Source of the DNA: a bacterium
GTDB lineage: Bacteria > Electryoneota > RPQS01
Direction: 5' to 3'
Assembly (NCBI GenBank): GCA_016702305.1
Contig: JADJEH010000001.1
Coordinates: 434,001 to 498,000, forward strand
DNA length: 64,000 nt
The notes below the pieces were generated by a model, which saw only the letters and a list, made by a program, of their open reading frames with translations, made no database searches and was not told where the DNA came from. A program made the translations under genes and the position numbers. Positions 27,886 to 36,309 of the stretch are shown one piece after another (the first letter of the stretch is position 1; every line of letters begins with the position of its first letter).

Positions 27886-27914
27886 TTGACCAACAGATTG
27901 TCTATCTGTATCTT
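27886..27914 (+). promoter_or_regulatory. Candidate asnA promoter
   Basis: TTGACC (27886-27891), a 17-base spacer and TATCTT (27909-27914). Transcription would start near 27921, giving a leader of about 100 bases with the structures listed next. Confidence 0.55.
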
Positions 27915-27930
27915 TACGAAACAACGCGCA

Positions 27931-27951
27931 GGCGCAGCAATGCGCCTTTTT
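27931..27951 (+). terminator. Terminator-like hairpin in the asnA leader (possible attenuator)
   Basis: A perfect 6-bp stem GGCGCA/TGCGCC with a GCAA tetraloop is followed directly by TTTTT. It lies downstream of the candidate promoter and upstream of asnA, so it must be overridden or bypassed for asnA expression. Confidence 0.55.
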
Positions 27952-27960
27952 CGGCTTGAA

Positions 27961-27990
27961 GTTTGTGAAGTAATTCACAAACGTGTTTGT
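27961..27990 (+). promoter_or_regulatory. Two overlapping inverted repeats upstream of asnA (operator candidate)
   Basis: A perfect 9-bp inverted repeat (27961-27969 with 27974-27982, centre GTAA) overlaps a second dyad ACAAAC-GT-GTTTGT (27977-27990). They share the TTCACAAAC half, so they could be a repressor operator or alternative RNA pairings. The start codon of asnA is 30 bases downstream. Confidence 0.5.
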
Positions 27991-28019
27991 TCACCTACAG
28001 AAAGCTCTGGAGATCACTC

Positions 28020-29153
28020 ATGTCCAACAAAGTCGCTGATCTGGCCGGACCGGGCATTGGCACGTATGAAGAGGTCGAGAAAGTTCTCCCGACCGATTAC
28101 GCCTCGCTGCTGACGCCTAAAGAAACACAGCTGGCACTGGCCAAGCTGAAACGCTTCATCGAAGACGGTATGTGCAAGTCGCTGAATCTGTTCCGCGTCG
28201 AATGTCCGCTGATCGTGGACACCACAAGCGGCGTCAATGACTATCTCGACCGCGACGGCTCGCGCACGCCGATTGACTTCCACATCAACAACGACTACAA
28301 CAAACATCCGATTGATGCGCAGGTCGTACAAGCGGCTACGAAGTGGAAACGAGTCGCGCTGAAGCAGTTTGATTGCGCCGTCGGCGAAGGTATCATCACG
28401 GATATGCGCGCCGTACGCAAAGACTATTTCCTCGATCATGATCACAGCGCGTACGTAGATCAGTGGGACTGGGAGCGCGTTATCACGGCTAAGGACCGCA
28501 ATCTCGACTTCTTGATGGACATCGTCAAGAAGGAGTGGAAGGTCCTCACCGACGCCGAGGATTTCGTTCAGAGTGAATTCCCCAAGCTGAAAAACTCGAA
28601 GTGGCCGAACCTGCCCAAAGAACTGGTGTTCCTGCATGCCGAAGAGATTCTCGATATGTATCCCGATCTGCCCCGCAAGCAGCGCGAGACCAAGATTCTG
28701 TCCGAGAAATATCCCGCAGTCTTCATTATTGGCATCGGCTGGACGCTCAAGGACGGCTATCCGCACGAAATGCGCGCCGCGGATTACGATGATTGGGTGA
28801 CCCCGACGATTACCAAGAACGGTCAACTCATGCACGGCCTGAATGGCGACATTCTCGTCTGGAATCACGTCACCAAGCGCCGTCACGAATTGACTTCGAT
28901 GGGCGTGCGCGTCACCAAGGAAACGCTTAAGCAGCAGCTCGAAGCGACCAAGCAGATGCACTTCCTCGACTTGCCGTATCACAAAGCGATTCTGAATGAC
29001 GAAATCCCGCTGTCCATTGGCGGCGGCATCGGCCAAGCTCGTACTTGCATGAGCATTCTCAAAAAGGCGCACTTGGGCGAGGTCAGCGTCACCGTTTGGC
29101 CGCAGCGGCTGAAAGATATGTGCGCCGCGCGTAGAATTCACGTGCTCAACTAA
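28020..29153 (+). CDS. asnA: Aspartate-ammonia ligase (ammonia-dependent asparagine synthetase)
   Basis: AsnA makes asparagine from aspartate, ammonia and ATP and has a class II tRNA-synthetase-like fold. The product is 377 residues from ATG 28020 (GGAG nearby). Family segments are LFRVECPLIVDTTSGVNDYLDRDGSRTPIDFH near residues 57-88, WKRVALKQF, EGIITDMRAVRKD, the HSAYVDQWDWERVI block near 140, and GIGGGIGQ-type SIGGGIGQARTCM near 340. It is longer than the 330 residues of E. coli AsnA because of insertions around 180-230 and an N-terminal extension. The gene has its own promoter and a structured leader, consistent with regulation by asparagine or nitrogen supply (inference). Confidence 0.92.
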   Translation: MSNKVADLAGPGIGTYEEVEKVLPTDYASLLTPKETQLALAKLKRFIEDGMCKSLNLFRVECPLIVDTTSGVNDYLDRDGSRTPIDFHINNDYNKHPIDAQVVQAATKWKRVALKQFDCAVGEGIITDMRAVRKDYFLDHDHSAYVDQWDWERVITAKDRNLDFLMDIVKKEWKVLTDAEDFVQSEFPKLKNSKWPNLPKELVFLHAEEILDMYPDLPRKQRETKILSEKYPAVFIIGIGWTLKDGYPHEMRAADYDDWVTPTITKNGQLMHGLNGDILVWNHVTKRRHELTSMGVRVTKETLKQQLEATKQMHFLDLPYHKAILNDEIPLSIGGGIGQARTCMSILKKAHLGEVSVTVWPQRLKDMCAARRIHVLN

Positions 29154-29184
29154 ACATAGCTAAGACCATAATTTCGGAACTGGT

Positions 29185-29208
29185 GCGGCGGTCCATTCGG
29201 GCCGCCGC
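29185..29208 (+). terminator. GC-rich hairpin after asnA
   Basis: A 10-bp stem with one wobble (29185-29194 with 29199-29208) and an ATTC loop. No U-tract follows, so termination would be weak or Rho-assisted. Confidence 0.4.
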
Positions 29209-29246
29209 GCTCAGGTTCGCCCGACTCCCAGGCGGTCCGTAGTCGC

Positions 29247-29275
29247 TTGTACATCTTGGGAATTCGCCCTACCTT
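29247..29275 (+). promoter_or_regulatory. Candidate promoter of the beta-helix protein
   Basis: TTGTAC (29247-29252), a 17-base spacer and TACCTT (29270-29275), 44 bases before the next start codon. Confidence 0.35.
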
Positions 29276-29319
29276 CAATCATCGGACAATCCGTTTACCA
29301 GACGAATCAGGGGTGTCTT

Positions 29320-31191
29320 ATGCTTCGAACCATCGTTTTGCTTGCTCTAATTATGATAAGCGTGGGCCATGCGGAAATTCATGTCTGCGGTTCCGTCACA
29401 GGAGTGTGGACCCTCGCCGACTCGCCGGTTTATGTTGATTGCGATATTGACGTACCTGTCGCGCAGGCGCTCACAATCATGCCGGGTGTTGAGGTACTGT
29501 TCACCGGTCACTTTTCGCTGACAGTCTACGGTGAATTGCAGGCGGTCGGCGCGCCGACAGACTCGATTCTATTTTCCCGGGCCGAGCCCACCGAGCAAAG
29601 CAATTGGGCGGGGATTCGCTTCTGGGATACGGCCAATGACGACAGCCGCTTAGAGTACTGTATCCTCGAATATTCTCAGAAGGGAGCAGGTAACGACGAA
29701 CATACGAACGGCGGCGCGGTGTACGCGTGGGCGTCGTCGCCGACGGTAACCCGCTGCACCTTGCGCTACAACGAAGCGTCCCGCGGTTCCGCGATTTGTG
29801 CTTTCGATTTCTCGAACATGCACATTGACCACTGTCTGTTCTATGGCAACGTGTCGCCTGCTGGCATGCGCACCGTGTGGTTTTCCATTAGCTCGGGTGA
29901 GATGGACCGCTGCACCCTTACGGACAATGAGGGCGGCGACCTGCACAGCTACTCGACCGCTGTTCATGCCACGAATTGTATCATCTGGAGCGGAACGGAG
30001 GGCATTGATGGGCCGGTCGTTCGTTACAGTTGTGTGCAGGGCGGCTATGCTGGCACGGGAAACATCTCGAGCAATCCGCTCTTCGTGGATGCCGCGCAGC
30101 TCGATTTTCATCTTCAACCGGATTCACCGTGTATTGATACCGGAGACCCCACAGCCGATCCTGACGATGACGGATCGCGGGCGGACATGGGTGCAATTCC
30201 CTATGGTGAACTGCCTCCAATGGGTATTCGCATTGACAATCCGGCCGGCGGCGACACGCTGGTGATCGGGGCGACAGCTTCGATCAATTGGATCACACAG
30301 GGATTCGCGGGCGGAGTATCCATTGAGCTGAACCGAACCTATCCCGGCGGGACGTGGGAGACGTTGACGGCCCTGACGCCAAATGACGGACAGTTCCCGT
30401 GGACGGTGAGCGCACCGCCAAGCGCAAACTGCCGTCTGCGAATCTGCTCGGTTCAACAGGCTGATGTCTGCGGTGAATCGAGCGCGGACTTCGCAATACA
30501 GTCGGGGCAGGGTTTTGTCGCGTTGGTGCGGGCAAGTGAACCGGAAACCGCGCTCCTAACGTGGAACCCCGGCAACATCGAATGCCCCGATGCGGCGGAC
30601 GAGTGGTTCCGCATCAAGAACTTCGGCAATGCGGCGGCGCTGGTCTATCGTCCGCAGGAACCGTCTTCGGCTGAGTTCTCAAGAGGATCAAACTGCCCGC
30701 CGCTATTCGCGCTGGGAACAGGTGAGATGAGCGCGTGCTCTGTGCAATTGGCGTTTCTATCTCAAGTGGATGGCCTGTTCAGCGACGTTTTGCGAATTCA
30801 AAGTGATGCTGGAAACGCCGTGAATGGCTATGTGCAAATAGCGCTAACGGCGCAGCGGCTAACGACACCGATGGCGCCTGACCTGGCGGCGACGGCAGTC
30901 GGCGAAGATGTGCGATTGTCGTGGCAGCCCGTGACCCAGTCGGTCGGAGGCTGCGCGGTCAATGTCACGCGCTATCTGGTCTTCTATTCGCCGACGACCG
31001 ACGGTCCGTTCTACTACCACGGCTGGACAAACCACTCGCCGTATTTCCATCTCGGCGTCATTACCTTTGCGCCGACGCAATACTACCGCGTCGTGGCCGT
31101 GGACGCGCCTGCGGCGGCGCTGGCCGAATTGCGACTGGATACGGAGATGCTGCAACTTCTCAAGACACTGCGTCACCGTTCGACGAATTAA
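29320..31191 (+). CDS. Secreted parallel beta-helix protein with Ig/Kre9-like and Fn3-like C-terminal modules
   Basis: The 623-residue product has a signal peptide (residues 1-18). Residues 35-290 form a right-handed parallel beta-helix, seen as repeated RLEYCILEY, VTRCTLRYNEAS, IDHCLFYGN and DRCTLTDNEG turns, ending in the SPCIDTGDP motif typical of these helices. Residues 305-390 resemble a Kre9/KNH-like Ig domain (IDNPAGGDTLVIGATASINWITQG). The rest (about 395-623) is a module shared with the next gene: ALVRASEPE, WNPGNIECPD, and an Fn3-like end VNVTRYLVFYSPTTDGPFYYHGWT. No type IX sorting domain. Beta-helix proteins of this kind are often polysaccharide-active or adhesive; no active site is assigned. 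Confidence 0.75.
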   Translation: MLRTIVLLALIMISVGHAEIHVCGSVTGVWTLADSPVYVDCDIDVPVAQALTIMPGVEVLFTGHFSLTVYGELQAVGAPTDSILFSRAEPTEQSNWAGIRFWDTANDDSRLEYCILEYSQKGAGNDEHTNGGAVYAWASSPTVTRCTLRYNEASRGSAICAFDFSNMHIDHCLFYGNVSPAGMRTVWFSISSGEMDRCTLTDNEGGDLHSYSTAVHATNCIIWSGTEGIDGPVVRYSCVQGGYAGTGNISSNPLFVDAAQLDFHLQPDSPCIDTGDPTADPDDDGSRADMGAIPYGELPPMGIRIDNPAGGDTLVIGATASINWITQGFAGGVSIELNRTYPGGTWETLTALTPNDGQFPWTVSAPPSANCRLRICSVQQADVCGESSADFAIQSGQGFVALVRASEPETALLTWNPGNIECPDAADEWFRIKNFGNAAALVYRPQEPSSAEFSRGSNCPPLFALGTGEMSACSVQLAFLSQVDGLFSDVLRIQSDAGNAVNGYVQIALTAQRLTTPMAPDLAATAVGEDVRLSWQPVTQSVGGCAVNVTRYLVFYSPTTDGPFYYHGWTNHSPYFHLGVITFAPTQYYRVVAVDAPAAALAELRLDTEMLQLLKTLRHRSTN

Positions 31192-31245
31192 CGACTCGAC
31201 CGGATTTGGCGTCTCACCTTCACGATCATAGCATGAGGTTTAGTG

Positions 31246-32841
31246 ATGCGCGGTTTCCTTGTCTCGCTACTCACCATTCTCTATACCTCCCTGGCGGTCA
31301 TTGCTCAAGACGTGGCGCCGCTTGTGTGCCCGGATGGCTTCAACCAGTCAAAATTGCCCGTAAATCCCCTCGCGGATGCTCAGCCTGACACGCTGCTTTA
31401 CGACAACAACGTCCCGGCCATTCTAAGCACCATGTCTAACGCCTGGCACCGCGTCCGGTTCACTCCGCCGGCCGACTTCACGATTCGGAGTGTCTACGGC
31501 TTCGTGATAGATGGAGTGGCCTCACCTGCGGCTTGCTCGCTCTTTGTCTTTACAGCTCCACCTGCGCCGGGAACCGAGCGGGCCTTTGCGTACGAGCCAG
31601 CGCCATTACCCAATTTGGGTTGGTTCGACGCCAACTTCAATACTCCTGTCGACATCCCGGGCGGTACGGACTTCTGGATTATTATTGGTCCGATTCCCGG
31701 CGGCCCGCAAGGGGACGCCAACTGGAATTTGATTGCCGATAACGGCACGACTACCAGCCGGAGTACGGTCTCCACGTCGAAATTCGGCTCGCAAACTGCA
31801 TTTAACTACGATCTGATGCTGCGCGTCGGCGGCACTTTAGGTGACTTCCATCAATGCGCTGAGGGCGAGCAGCTATGCATGTTATCCCCGAACGGCGACG
31901 AGACGTATTCGGTCAGCGATGCCGTGACGATTGAATGGCTGGCGGATATTCCGGACAGCTATGTTAGCCTGCAAATCAACCGGAATTCTCCGGCTGGCGA
32001 GTGGGAGACAATTTCCGACTCCGTTCCCAATACGGGGAGCTATTCATGGGGCGTGACCGATCCGCTGTCGGACAATTGCCGCATGCGAGTTTGCACCAGT
32101 CTTGATCAAGTATGCGATGAATCCGATAATAGCTTCTCCGTCTATTCCGAACTGCCGTACATCGCTTTGGTGCGTCCCGCCGCGCAGAATGTCCCTGTAC
32201 TCGGTTGGGACCTCGGGCAGCTTGAATGCCCGGCCTTTGAACAAGAAATATTTCATTGGAAAAACTTCGGACGGTCCCCCGGATCGGTCTTTGACTTCGA
32301 TTTCGATACGGCGGAACCACCGTTCGACTTCGCCTGGGACTGCGGGGCGGTGATAGACCTGGACCCCAACGAAATGAGCACGTGCCCGGTCACCCTGTCC
32401 TTCAATCCGTCTGTGAACGGCGCTTATGCCGATGACTATGACATTCTGGCGGCGGCTGTCAATGGCTGGAATACGGATGGCTACATCTTTCCGCTCCGCG
32501 CCGAGCAAGTGGCCATTTTGACGACTCCCGAGCTTGTGGTGTCGCCCCGACTGGAGGACATCCGGTTAGACTGGGCGGTAGTAGACTCTTCCATTGGCGG
32601 TTGCGCCGTTTCCGTGGACCGCTATCTTGTGTTTTATTCGGAGTACACTGAAGGTCCGTTCTTCTTCCACGGGTGGACGCCTGACACGACTTACCTGCAT
32701 ACCGGTGTAGTGACCTACGCCGAAGCGCAGTTCTATCGCGTGGTCGGTGTAGATCTTTCGCCCACGCTGCTGGCTGACCTCGAACCCGGTACCGAGATGA
32801 CCGAACTACTGGCGGGCTTGCGGAACCGGCATTCCGAATAG
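31246..32841 (+). CDS. Secreted protein sharing C-terminal modules with the upstream beta-helix protein
   Basis: The start is taken as ATG 31246 (a GTG lies one codon earlier). A signal peptide ends near VIAQ (residue 21). Residues 25-200 are a jelly-roll-like choice-of-anchor beta domain (TMSNAWHRVRFTPPADFTIRSVYGF, then GGTDFWIIIGPIPGG). From about 210 on the protein parallels the upstream gene: a Kre9-like Ig domain (LSPNGDETYSVSDAVTIEWLAD), the WDLGQLECPAFE block and the Fn3-like VDRYLVFYSEYTEGPFFFHGWTPDTTYLHTGVVTY. So the two neighbours have different N-termini on the same C-terminal half. A perfect terminator follows. Function unknown. Confidence 0.75.
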   Translation: MRGFLVSLLTILYTSLAVIAQDVAPLVCPDGFNQSKLPVNPLADAQPDTLLYDNNVPAILSTMSNAWHRVRFTPPADFTIRSVYGFVIDGVASPAACSLFVFTAPPAPGTERAFAYEPAPLPNLGWFDANFNTPVDIPGGTDFWIIIGPIPGGPQGDANWNLIADNGTTTSRSTVSTSKFGSQTAFNYDLMLRVGGTLGDFHQCAEGEQLCMLSPNGDETYSVSDAVTIEWLADIPDSYVSLQINRNSPAGEWETISDSVPNTGSYSWGVTDPLSDNCRMRVCTSLDQVCDESDNSFSVYSELPYIALVRPAAQNVPVLGWDLGQLECPAFEQEIFHWKNFGRSPGSVFDFDFDTAEPPFDFAWDCGAVIDLDPNEMSTCPVTLSFNPSVNGAYADDYDILAAAVNGWNTDGYIFPLRAEQVAILTTPELVVSPRLEDIRLDWAVVDSSIGGCAVSVDRYLVFYSEYTEGPFFFHGWTPDTTYLHTGVVTYAEAQFYRVVGVDLSPTLLADLEPGTEMTELLAGLRNRHSE

Positions 32842-32864
32842 TCCGTACCCATTATCACGCACGC

Positions 32865-32897
32865 AAACAGCCCCGGGCACATCGCCCGGGGCTGTTT
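32865..32897 (+). terminator. Rho-independent terminator
   Basis: A perfect 14-bp stem (32865-32878 with 32884-32897) with a 5-base ACATC loop; the stem ends in AAA/TTT, so it can work on both strands. Confidence 0.75.
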
Positions 32898-33002
32898 GCT
32901 ATCGGCAACTTTTTTCCCGCGCCGTCGCGATCCGGAGCGGGCCACTCTCCAAAAACACCAAAAATTCAAACATTTAAGCGACATATTAGGACCAAAATTT
33001 CG

Positions 33003-33018
33003 TGGCATACGGCTTGCT
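33003..33018 (+). promoter_or_regulatory. Sigma-54-type (-24/-12) promoter
   Basis: TGGCATACGGCTTGCT matches the sigma-54 consensus TGGCACGnnnnTTGCW with the invariant GG and GC at the correct 10-base separation. The XRE gene starts at 33060, about 30 bases after the predicted start site. No sigma-54 activator gene is visible in the window. Confidence 0.6.
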
Positions 33019-33059
33019 AACTGTTATAGCACAACCTTTCAGAACCCCGGAGAAATGGC

Positions 33060-33314
33060 ATGGACGCCACCACGATTGCCCGCAACATGATTCGCTCGGC
33101 GCGACCCAATTCCGATGACTTCGACGGAGGGCGCATCAAACGCCTCCGCGAAGAACTCAATATGACCCAGGAAAACTTCGCGCACGAAATCGGCGTGACC
33201 TTCGCCACCGTTAACCGCTGGGAAAACGGCCGGACGACCCCCAACAAGGTCGCACAAAAGGTGCTGCTGCTCTTGGAGCGCAAATTGCGCAAGACAAAGA
33301 AGCTGGACTCATAA
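33060..33314 (+). CDS. Small XRE-family helix-turn-helix regulator
   Basis: The 84-residue product starts at ATG 33060 with CGGAG upstream. A single Cro/C1-type HTH covers residues 23-75: RIKRLREELNMTQENFAHEIGVTFATVNRWENGRTTPN, with the recognition helix in VTFATVNRWENG. The tail is basic (ERKLRKTKKLD). There is no ligand or dimerisation domain, so it is probably a compact DNA-binding protein similar to those that autoregulate or act in plasmid- or phage-like settings; no such elements are nearby. It is preceded by a sigma-54-like promoter and shares a bidirectional terminator with the convergent gene. Confidence 0.82.
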   Translation: MDATTIARNMIRSARPNSDDFDGGRIKRLREELNMTQENFAHEIGVTFATVNRWENGRTTPNKVAQKVLLLLERKLRKTKKLDS

Positions 33315-33316
33315 AA

Positions 33317-33344
33317 AAGCCGGCTCACGCGAGCCGGCTTCTTT
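33317..33344. terminator. Bidirectional terminator between convergent genes
   Basis: A perfect 10-bp stem AAGCCGGCTC/GAGCCGGCTT with an ACGC loop is flanked by A-run on the left and TTT on the right, so it serves both strands. Confidence 0.8.
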
Positions 33345-33363
33345 CCAATTGTTTCGGGTCTGC

Positions 33364-33642
33364 TTAAGCGGACGCCGCGCCGCCGCCGGTCGCGCGCTGA
33401 ATGTCCAGCATCTTGCACAGACTGTCGAGTTCTTTCTCAGCGCCTTCTTCCAAGTCCTTGCCGTCGGCGTAGTCCCGCAGTTGCTTGGCGAGCAGTTCAA
33501 TTCCCGTGGTGACAAAACTCATCGCCTTGGGATCCGCACCACGCTCCGCCAGAATCTGCGCGGACTTCCCCAGCATCGTCATGGCCAAACTGTAAGTCAG
33601 AAAGATCCGGCTGTTTTCCATAGTCTCTTCAAACGTGGACAT
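33364..33642 (-). CDS. Small helical protein of unknown function
   Basis: The 92-residue product has a clear AAGGAG ribosome binding site seven bases before its ATG and its own promoter-like sequence. It is predicted mostly alpha-helical (SRIFLTYSLAMTMLGKSAQILAERG, then GIELLAKQLRDYADGKDLEEGAEKELDSLCKML) with an alanine/glycine tail, no signal peptide or cysteine motif beyond one Cys. I do not recognise a family. It converges with the XRE gene and shares its terminator. Confidence 0.7.
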   Translation of the reverse strand: MSTFEETMENSRIFLTYSLAMTMLGKSAQILAERGADPKAMSFVTTGIELLAKQLRDYADGKDLEEGAEKELDSLCKMLDIQRATGGGAASA

Positions 33643-33725
33643 CGGCTGCTCCTTACTTATTCGAAAAATCCATATGCATTTTGCGGACCCCGTCGGTCCC
33701 GTGAATTGCCCATCAAGCTGTAATA

Positions 33726-33754
33726 AATATACTGCTCATTACGGGTCCATGCAA
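33726..33754 (-). promoter_or_regulatory. Candidate promoter of the small helical protein
   Basis: On the minus strand TTGCAT (33754-33749), a 17-base spacer and TATATT (33731-33726), about 80 bases upstream of the start codon at 33642. Confidence 0.5.
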
Positions 33755-34111
33755 GCGGAACCGGGTGACAACCAACAAAAGTATTCGGGTCTCTGAAAAT
33801 GAAACCGCAACCTGAATTTGACCAGTGGACCGACCAGAATCACGTGCCGTTTTGCCGCTCGGTGGACGAGAAAAGCCCCGTGATATCAACAAGCTCCCAT
33901 ATTAGAAATTCCTTAAGCATGATATGGCATAGCGTAGTGCGCTGGTTTACTCCCGCGCCTACGTCCGGCTTCCATGCCGGTGCGAAAAAGCCGCGCACCT
34001 CCGCTTAAGCCTCTCCCACCCTGAACGCGTGCAGCCTGCACGCCCCCTGCGCAAGTTGCCCGTGCGCAACGCCGCCGCACTCCGTCTTTAAACTTCTCCT
34101 TTAAGTTCCAA

Positions 34112-34140
34112 TTGCAGGTCACTCTGCTTTTGCGTATCTT
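34112..34140 (+). promoter_or_regulatory. Candidate promoter of folC
   Basis: TTGCAG (34112-34117), a 17-base spacer and TATCTT (34135-34140), 36 bases before the folC start. Confidence 0.55.
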
Positions 34141-34176
34141 TCGCCGTGTTTCAAACTCTCAACCAATACTCGAAGT

Positions 34177-35472
34177 TTGCCCACACGCGTGAATACCTTC
34201 TCTGATGTAGAGCGCTTCCTGGACTCGCTGATCAACTACGAGGTAGACACACCCCTTGGCAGCGGTCGCGATGCGCCCAAGCTCGAACCCGTGCGCGCCG
34301 CCGTCCGCGGAATGGGACTCTCAGTGGCCTTGCCGAACTGCCTGCACATCGCGGGCACCGTCGGCAAAGGTTCGACCGCCGCCTTTGCGCAGGTGCTGCT
34401 AAGTCTGAGGCATCGCACTTTGACCTTCACCAGTCCGCACCTCATATCGGCCCGTGAACGCGTGCAGCTCGATGGCCGGAATCTGCCCGACGAGGCCTGG
34501 TGCCGTGGCATGACTGCCCTGCGCGACGCGCACGCTGGCGGACGAACGCCCAAGCTCACTTATTTTGAAACAATATGGTTGTTCTATCTCTGGTGCGCGC
34601 GTGAACTCGGCACGACCGCGCATGTCGTCGAAACTGGATTAGGCGGCAGCTTTGACGCCACCAACGTGATTGACTATTCCACGGCCGTGCTGACGCGCGT
34701 TCATTTCGATCATACGCATATCCTTGGCAAGACGCTGACAGAGATCGCGCGCGATAAGAGCGGAATCATCAAGCCCGGCTGTCGCTGCGTCAGCGTCGCC
34801 CAGGAACCTGAGGCCCTCGCGCAAATCGAGGCGTCGGCGGGCCGCGCCAAAGCGCAGCTGCTGCTCGAGGACCGCGACTTCACGTGCACAATCGCGGGTG
34901 AACAAGTTCATCATTACAAGTTTGGTTCACGCGCCATCGAATCGCTTGACAATCCGCTGCGCGGCGAATTCCAGCGTCACAACCTTGGCGTTGCGCTGAC
35001 GGCGGTGTTGGCGATTGAACCGGAATTGCATGACGATGAGATTCGCGCCGCCATCGCGGGATTGCATTTGCCCGGGCGCATGCAGACTGTGCCACGGCAT
35101 CCCAATCTGCTGCTCGACGTCTGCCACAACCCGGCGTCATTTGAAGAGCTTGGAATTGTTTTGCGGCGCGAACGTCAATACTCCAAGCGCGTCGCTCTGC
35201 TGGCGATGATGAAAGACAAGGACGCGCGCGAATCGCTGGCGGGGCTGGCAGGCGTGGCCGATGAACTGTGGATAACGCAAGCGCCGACGCCGCGCAGCGC
35301 ACAACCCGATGATCTCGTCGAATCCGCGCGCGAGATTGGCTTTCTGGCGCGGACGATTGACCGCGAGACGGCCTATCGCGAGTTGCTCCACTTGCCGCTC
35401 ACTTCGCAAGGCGTTGTCTGCGGATCTTTCTATCTGGTCGGCGACTTCATGCGGTGGCTTGAACATGCCTGA
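34177..35472 (+). CDS. folC: Folylpolyglutamate synthase/dihydrofolate synthase
   Basis: FolC adds glutamate to dihydropteroate or to folates using ATP. The 431-residue product is taken from TTG 34177; a GTG four codons later is equally possible. Family marks: the P-loop GTVGKGSTAAF near residue 67, TSPHLISARERVQLDG near 88, the FETIWLFYL helix near 130, VVETGLGGSFDATNVI near 152, RVHFDHTHILGKTLTEIARDKSGIIKPG near 175, and the C-terminal LLDVCHNPASFEEL near 317. The usual GTNGKGS has V for N. The next gene, fpg, overlaps its 3' end by 8 bases. Confidence 0.9.
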   Translation: MPTRVNTFSDVERFLDSLINYEVDTPLGSGRDAPKLEPVRAAVRGMGLSVALPNCLHIAGTVGKGSTAAFAQVLLSLRHRTLTFTSPHLISARERVQLDGRNLPDEAWCRGMTALRDAHAGGRTPKLTYFETIWLFYLWCARELGTTAHVVETGLGGSFDATNVIDYSTAVLTRVHFDHTHILGKTLTEIARDKSGIIKPGCRCVSVAQEPEALAQIEASAGRAKAQLLLEDRDFTCTIAGEQVHHYKFGSRAIESLDNPLRGEFQRHNLGVALTAVLAIEPELHDDEIRAAIAGLHLPGRMQTVPRHPNLLLDVCHNPASFEELGIVLRRERQYSKRVALLAMMKDKDARESLAGLAGVADELWITQAPTPRSAQPDDLVESAREIGFLARTIDRETAYRELLHLPLTSQGVVCGSFYLVGDFMRWLEHA

Positions 35473-36289
35473 ACTTCCCGAAGTTGAAACATGCGTTCGC
35501 GAGTTGCGGCCGCGCTTGATCGGGCGCACCCTGCGCAGAGCGTGGGCGGCGGTGCCGCGTCAACTGGGCACGCAAACGCCGCAGCAATTGGCGCGCGCGA
35601 TCAAGGATCAATCGGTGATTGCCGTCGAACGCCGCGGCAAATATATTCTCCTGCGGCTTGAACGCGGTATGCTGCTCGTGCATCTGCGCATGACCGGAAG
35701 ATTGTACGTGGACGCAACAACGACGCCGCCGCCCGACTATGCCCGGGCCGGATTCACACTCGACGACGGTCGCGAATCACTCTATTTCCGGGATGTGCGC
35801 ACGCTGGGCACGTTGCACTACTATCGGAATGCGGATCATGTTCGTGAACTGGCCGGACTCGGGTGGGAACCGCTCGACGTTCCCGTCACGCCCGCTCAAC
35901 TCAAGGAGCGGCTGGCGGCACGGGCGCAGGCCATCAAAGTCGTGCTGCTTGATCAGAACTTATACGCCGGGATTGGAAACATCTATGCCAGCGAAGCCTG
36001 CTGGGTGGCCCGGATTGATCCGCGCACAAGCGCGAACAGACTTTCGCGCGCGCAATGCGAACGACTCTGCGCTGCGGTGCCGGATGTCTTGCGCACGGCC
36101 CTCGATCGCGGCGGGTCGTCGTTGCGCGACTTTATGAGTCCGGACGGTAACTATGGCTCATACCAAAAAGAGTTTCGCGTGTATGATCGCGAGAACGAAG
36201 AGTGCCTGCGCTGCAACGGAGCAATAAGTAAGATCGTGCAGGCTCAGCGATCAACCTACTTCTGCCCAAAGTGCCAAAAGAAGCGTTGA
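35465..36289 (+). CDS. mutM: Formamidopyrimidine-DNA glycosylase
   Basis: Fpg/MutM excises oxidised purines and cleaves the abasic site. The 274-residue product starts at the ATG giving MPELPEVE, so the catalytic N-terminal proline (P2) and E3 are present; this start overlaps folC by 8 bases. Other marks are LLVHLRMTGRL near residue 70, the helix-two-turn-helix LDQNLYAGIGNIYASEACW near 162, and the C-terminal zinc finger with CLRCNG and FCPKCQ. Full length. Confidence 0.94.
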   Translation: MPELPEVETCVRELRPRLIGRTLRRAWAAVPRQLGTQTPQQLARAIKDQSVIAVERRGKYILLRLERGMLLVHLRMTGRLYVDATTTPPPDYARAGFTLDDGRESLYFRDVRTLGTLHYYRNADHVRELAGLGWEPLDVPVTPAQLKERLAARAQAIKVVLLDQNLYAGIGNIYASEACWVARIDPRTSANRLSRAQCERLCAAVPDVLRTALDRGGSSLRDFMSPDGNYGSYQKEFRVYDRENEECLRCNGAISKIVQAQRSTYFCPKCQKKR

Positions 36290-36309
36290 TCGTAACGACC
36301 ATGAGAAAA

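Larger units (their letters stand above)
33643..34176. other. Long non-coding gap between divergent genes
   Basis: More than 500 bases without a convincing gene. It holds a minus-strand promoter (33726-33754), a plus-strand promoter (34112-34140) and a cluster of short inverted repeats at about 34027-34075 (GCGTGCA/TGCACGC and a repeated TGCGCAA). The two short open frames here (around 33799-34008 and 33913-34122) lack starts with ribosome binding sites and protein-like composition. Confidence 0.45.

Noticed and set aside
33799..34122. Two short open frames on opposite strands in the gap before folC
   Set aside because: Low-complexity arginine- and glycine-rich or random composition, no ribosome binding site, and overlap with each other.
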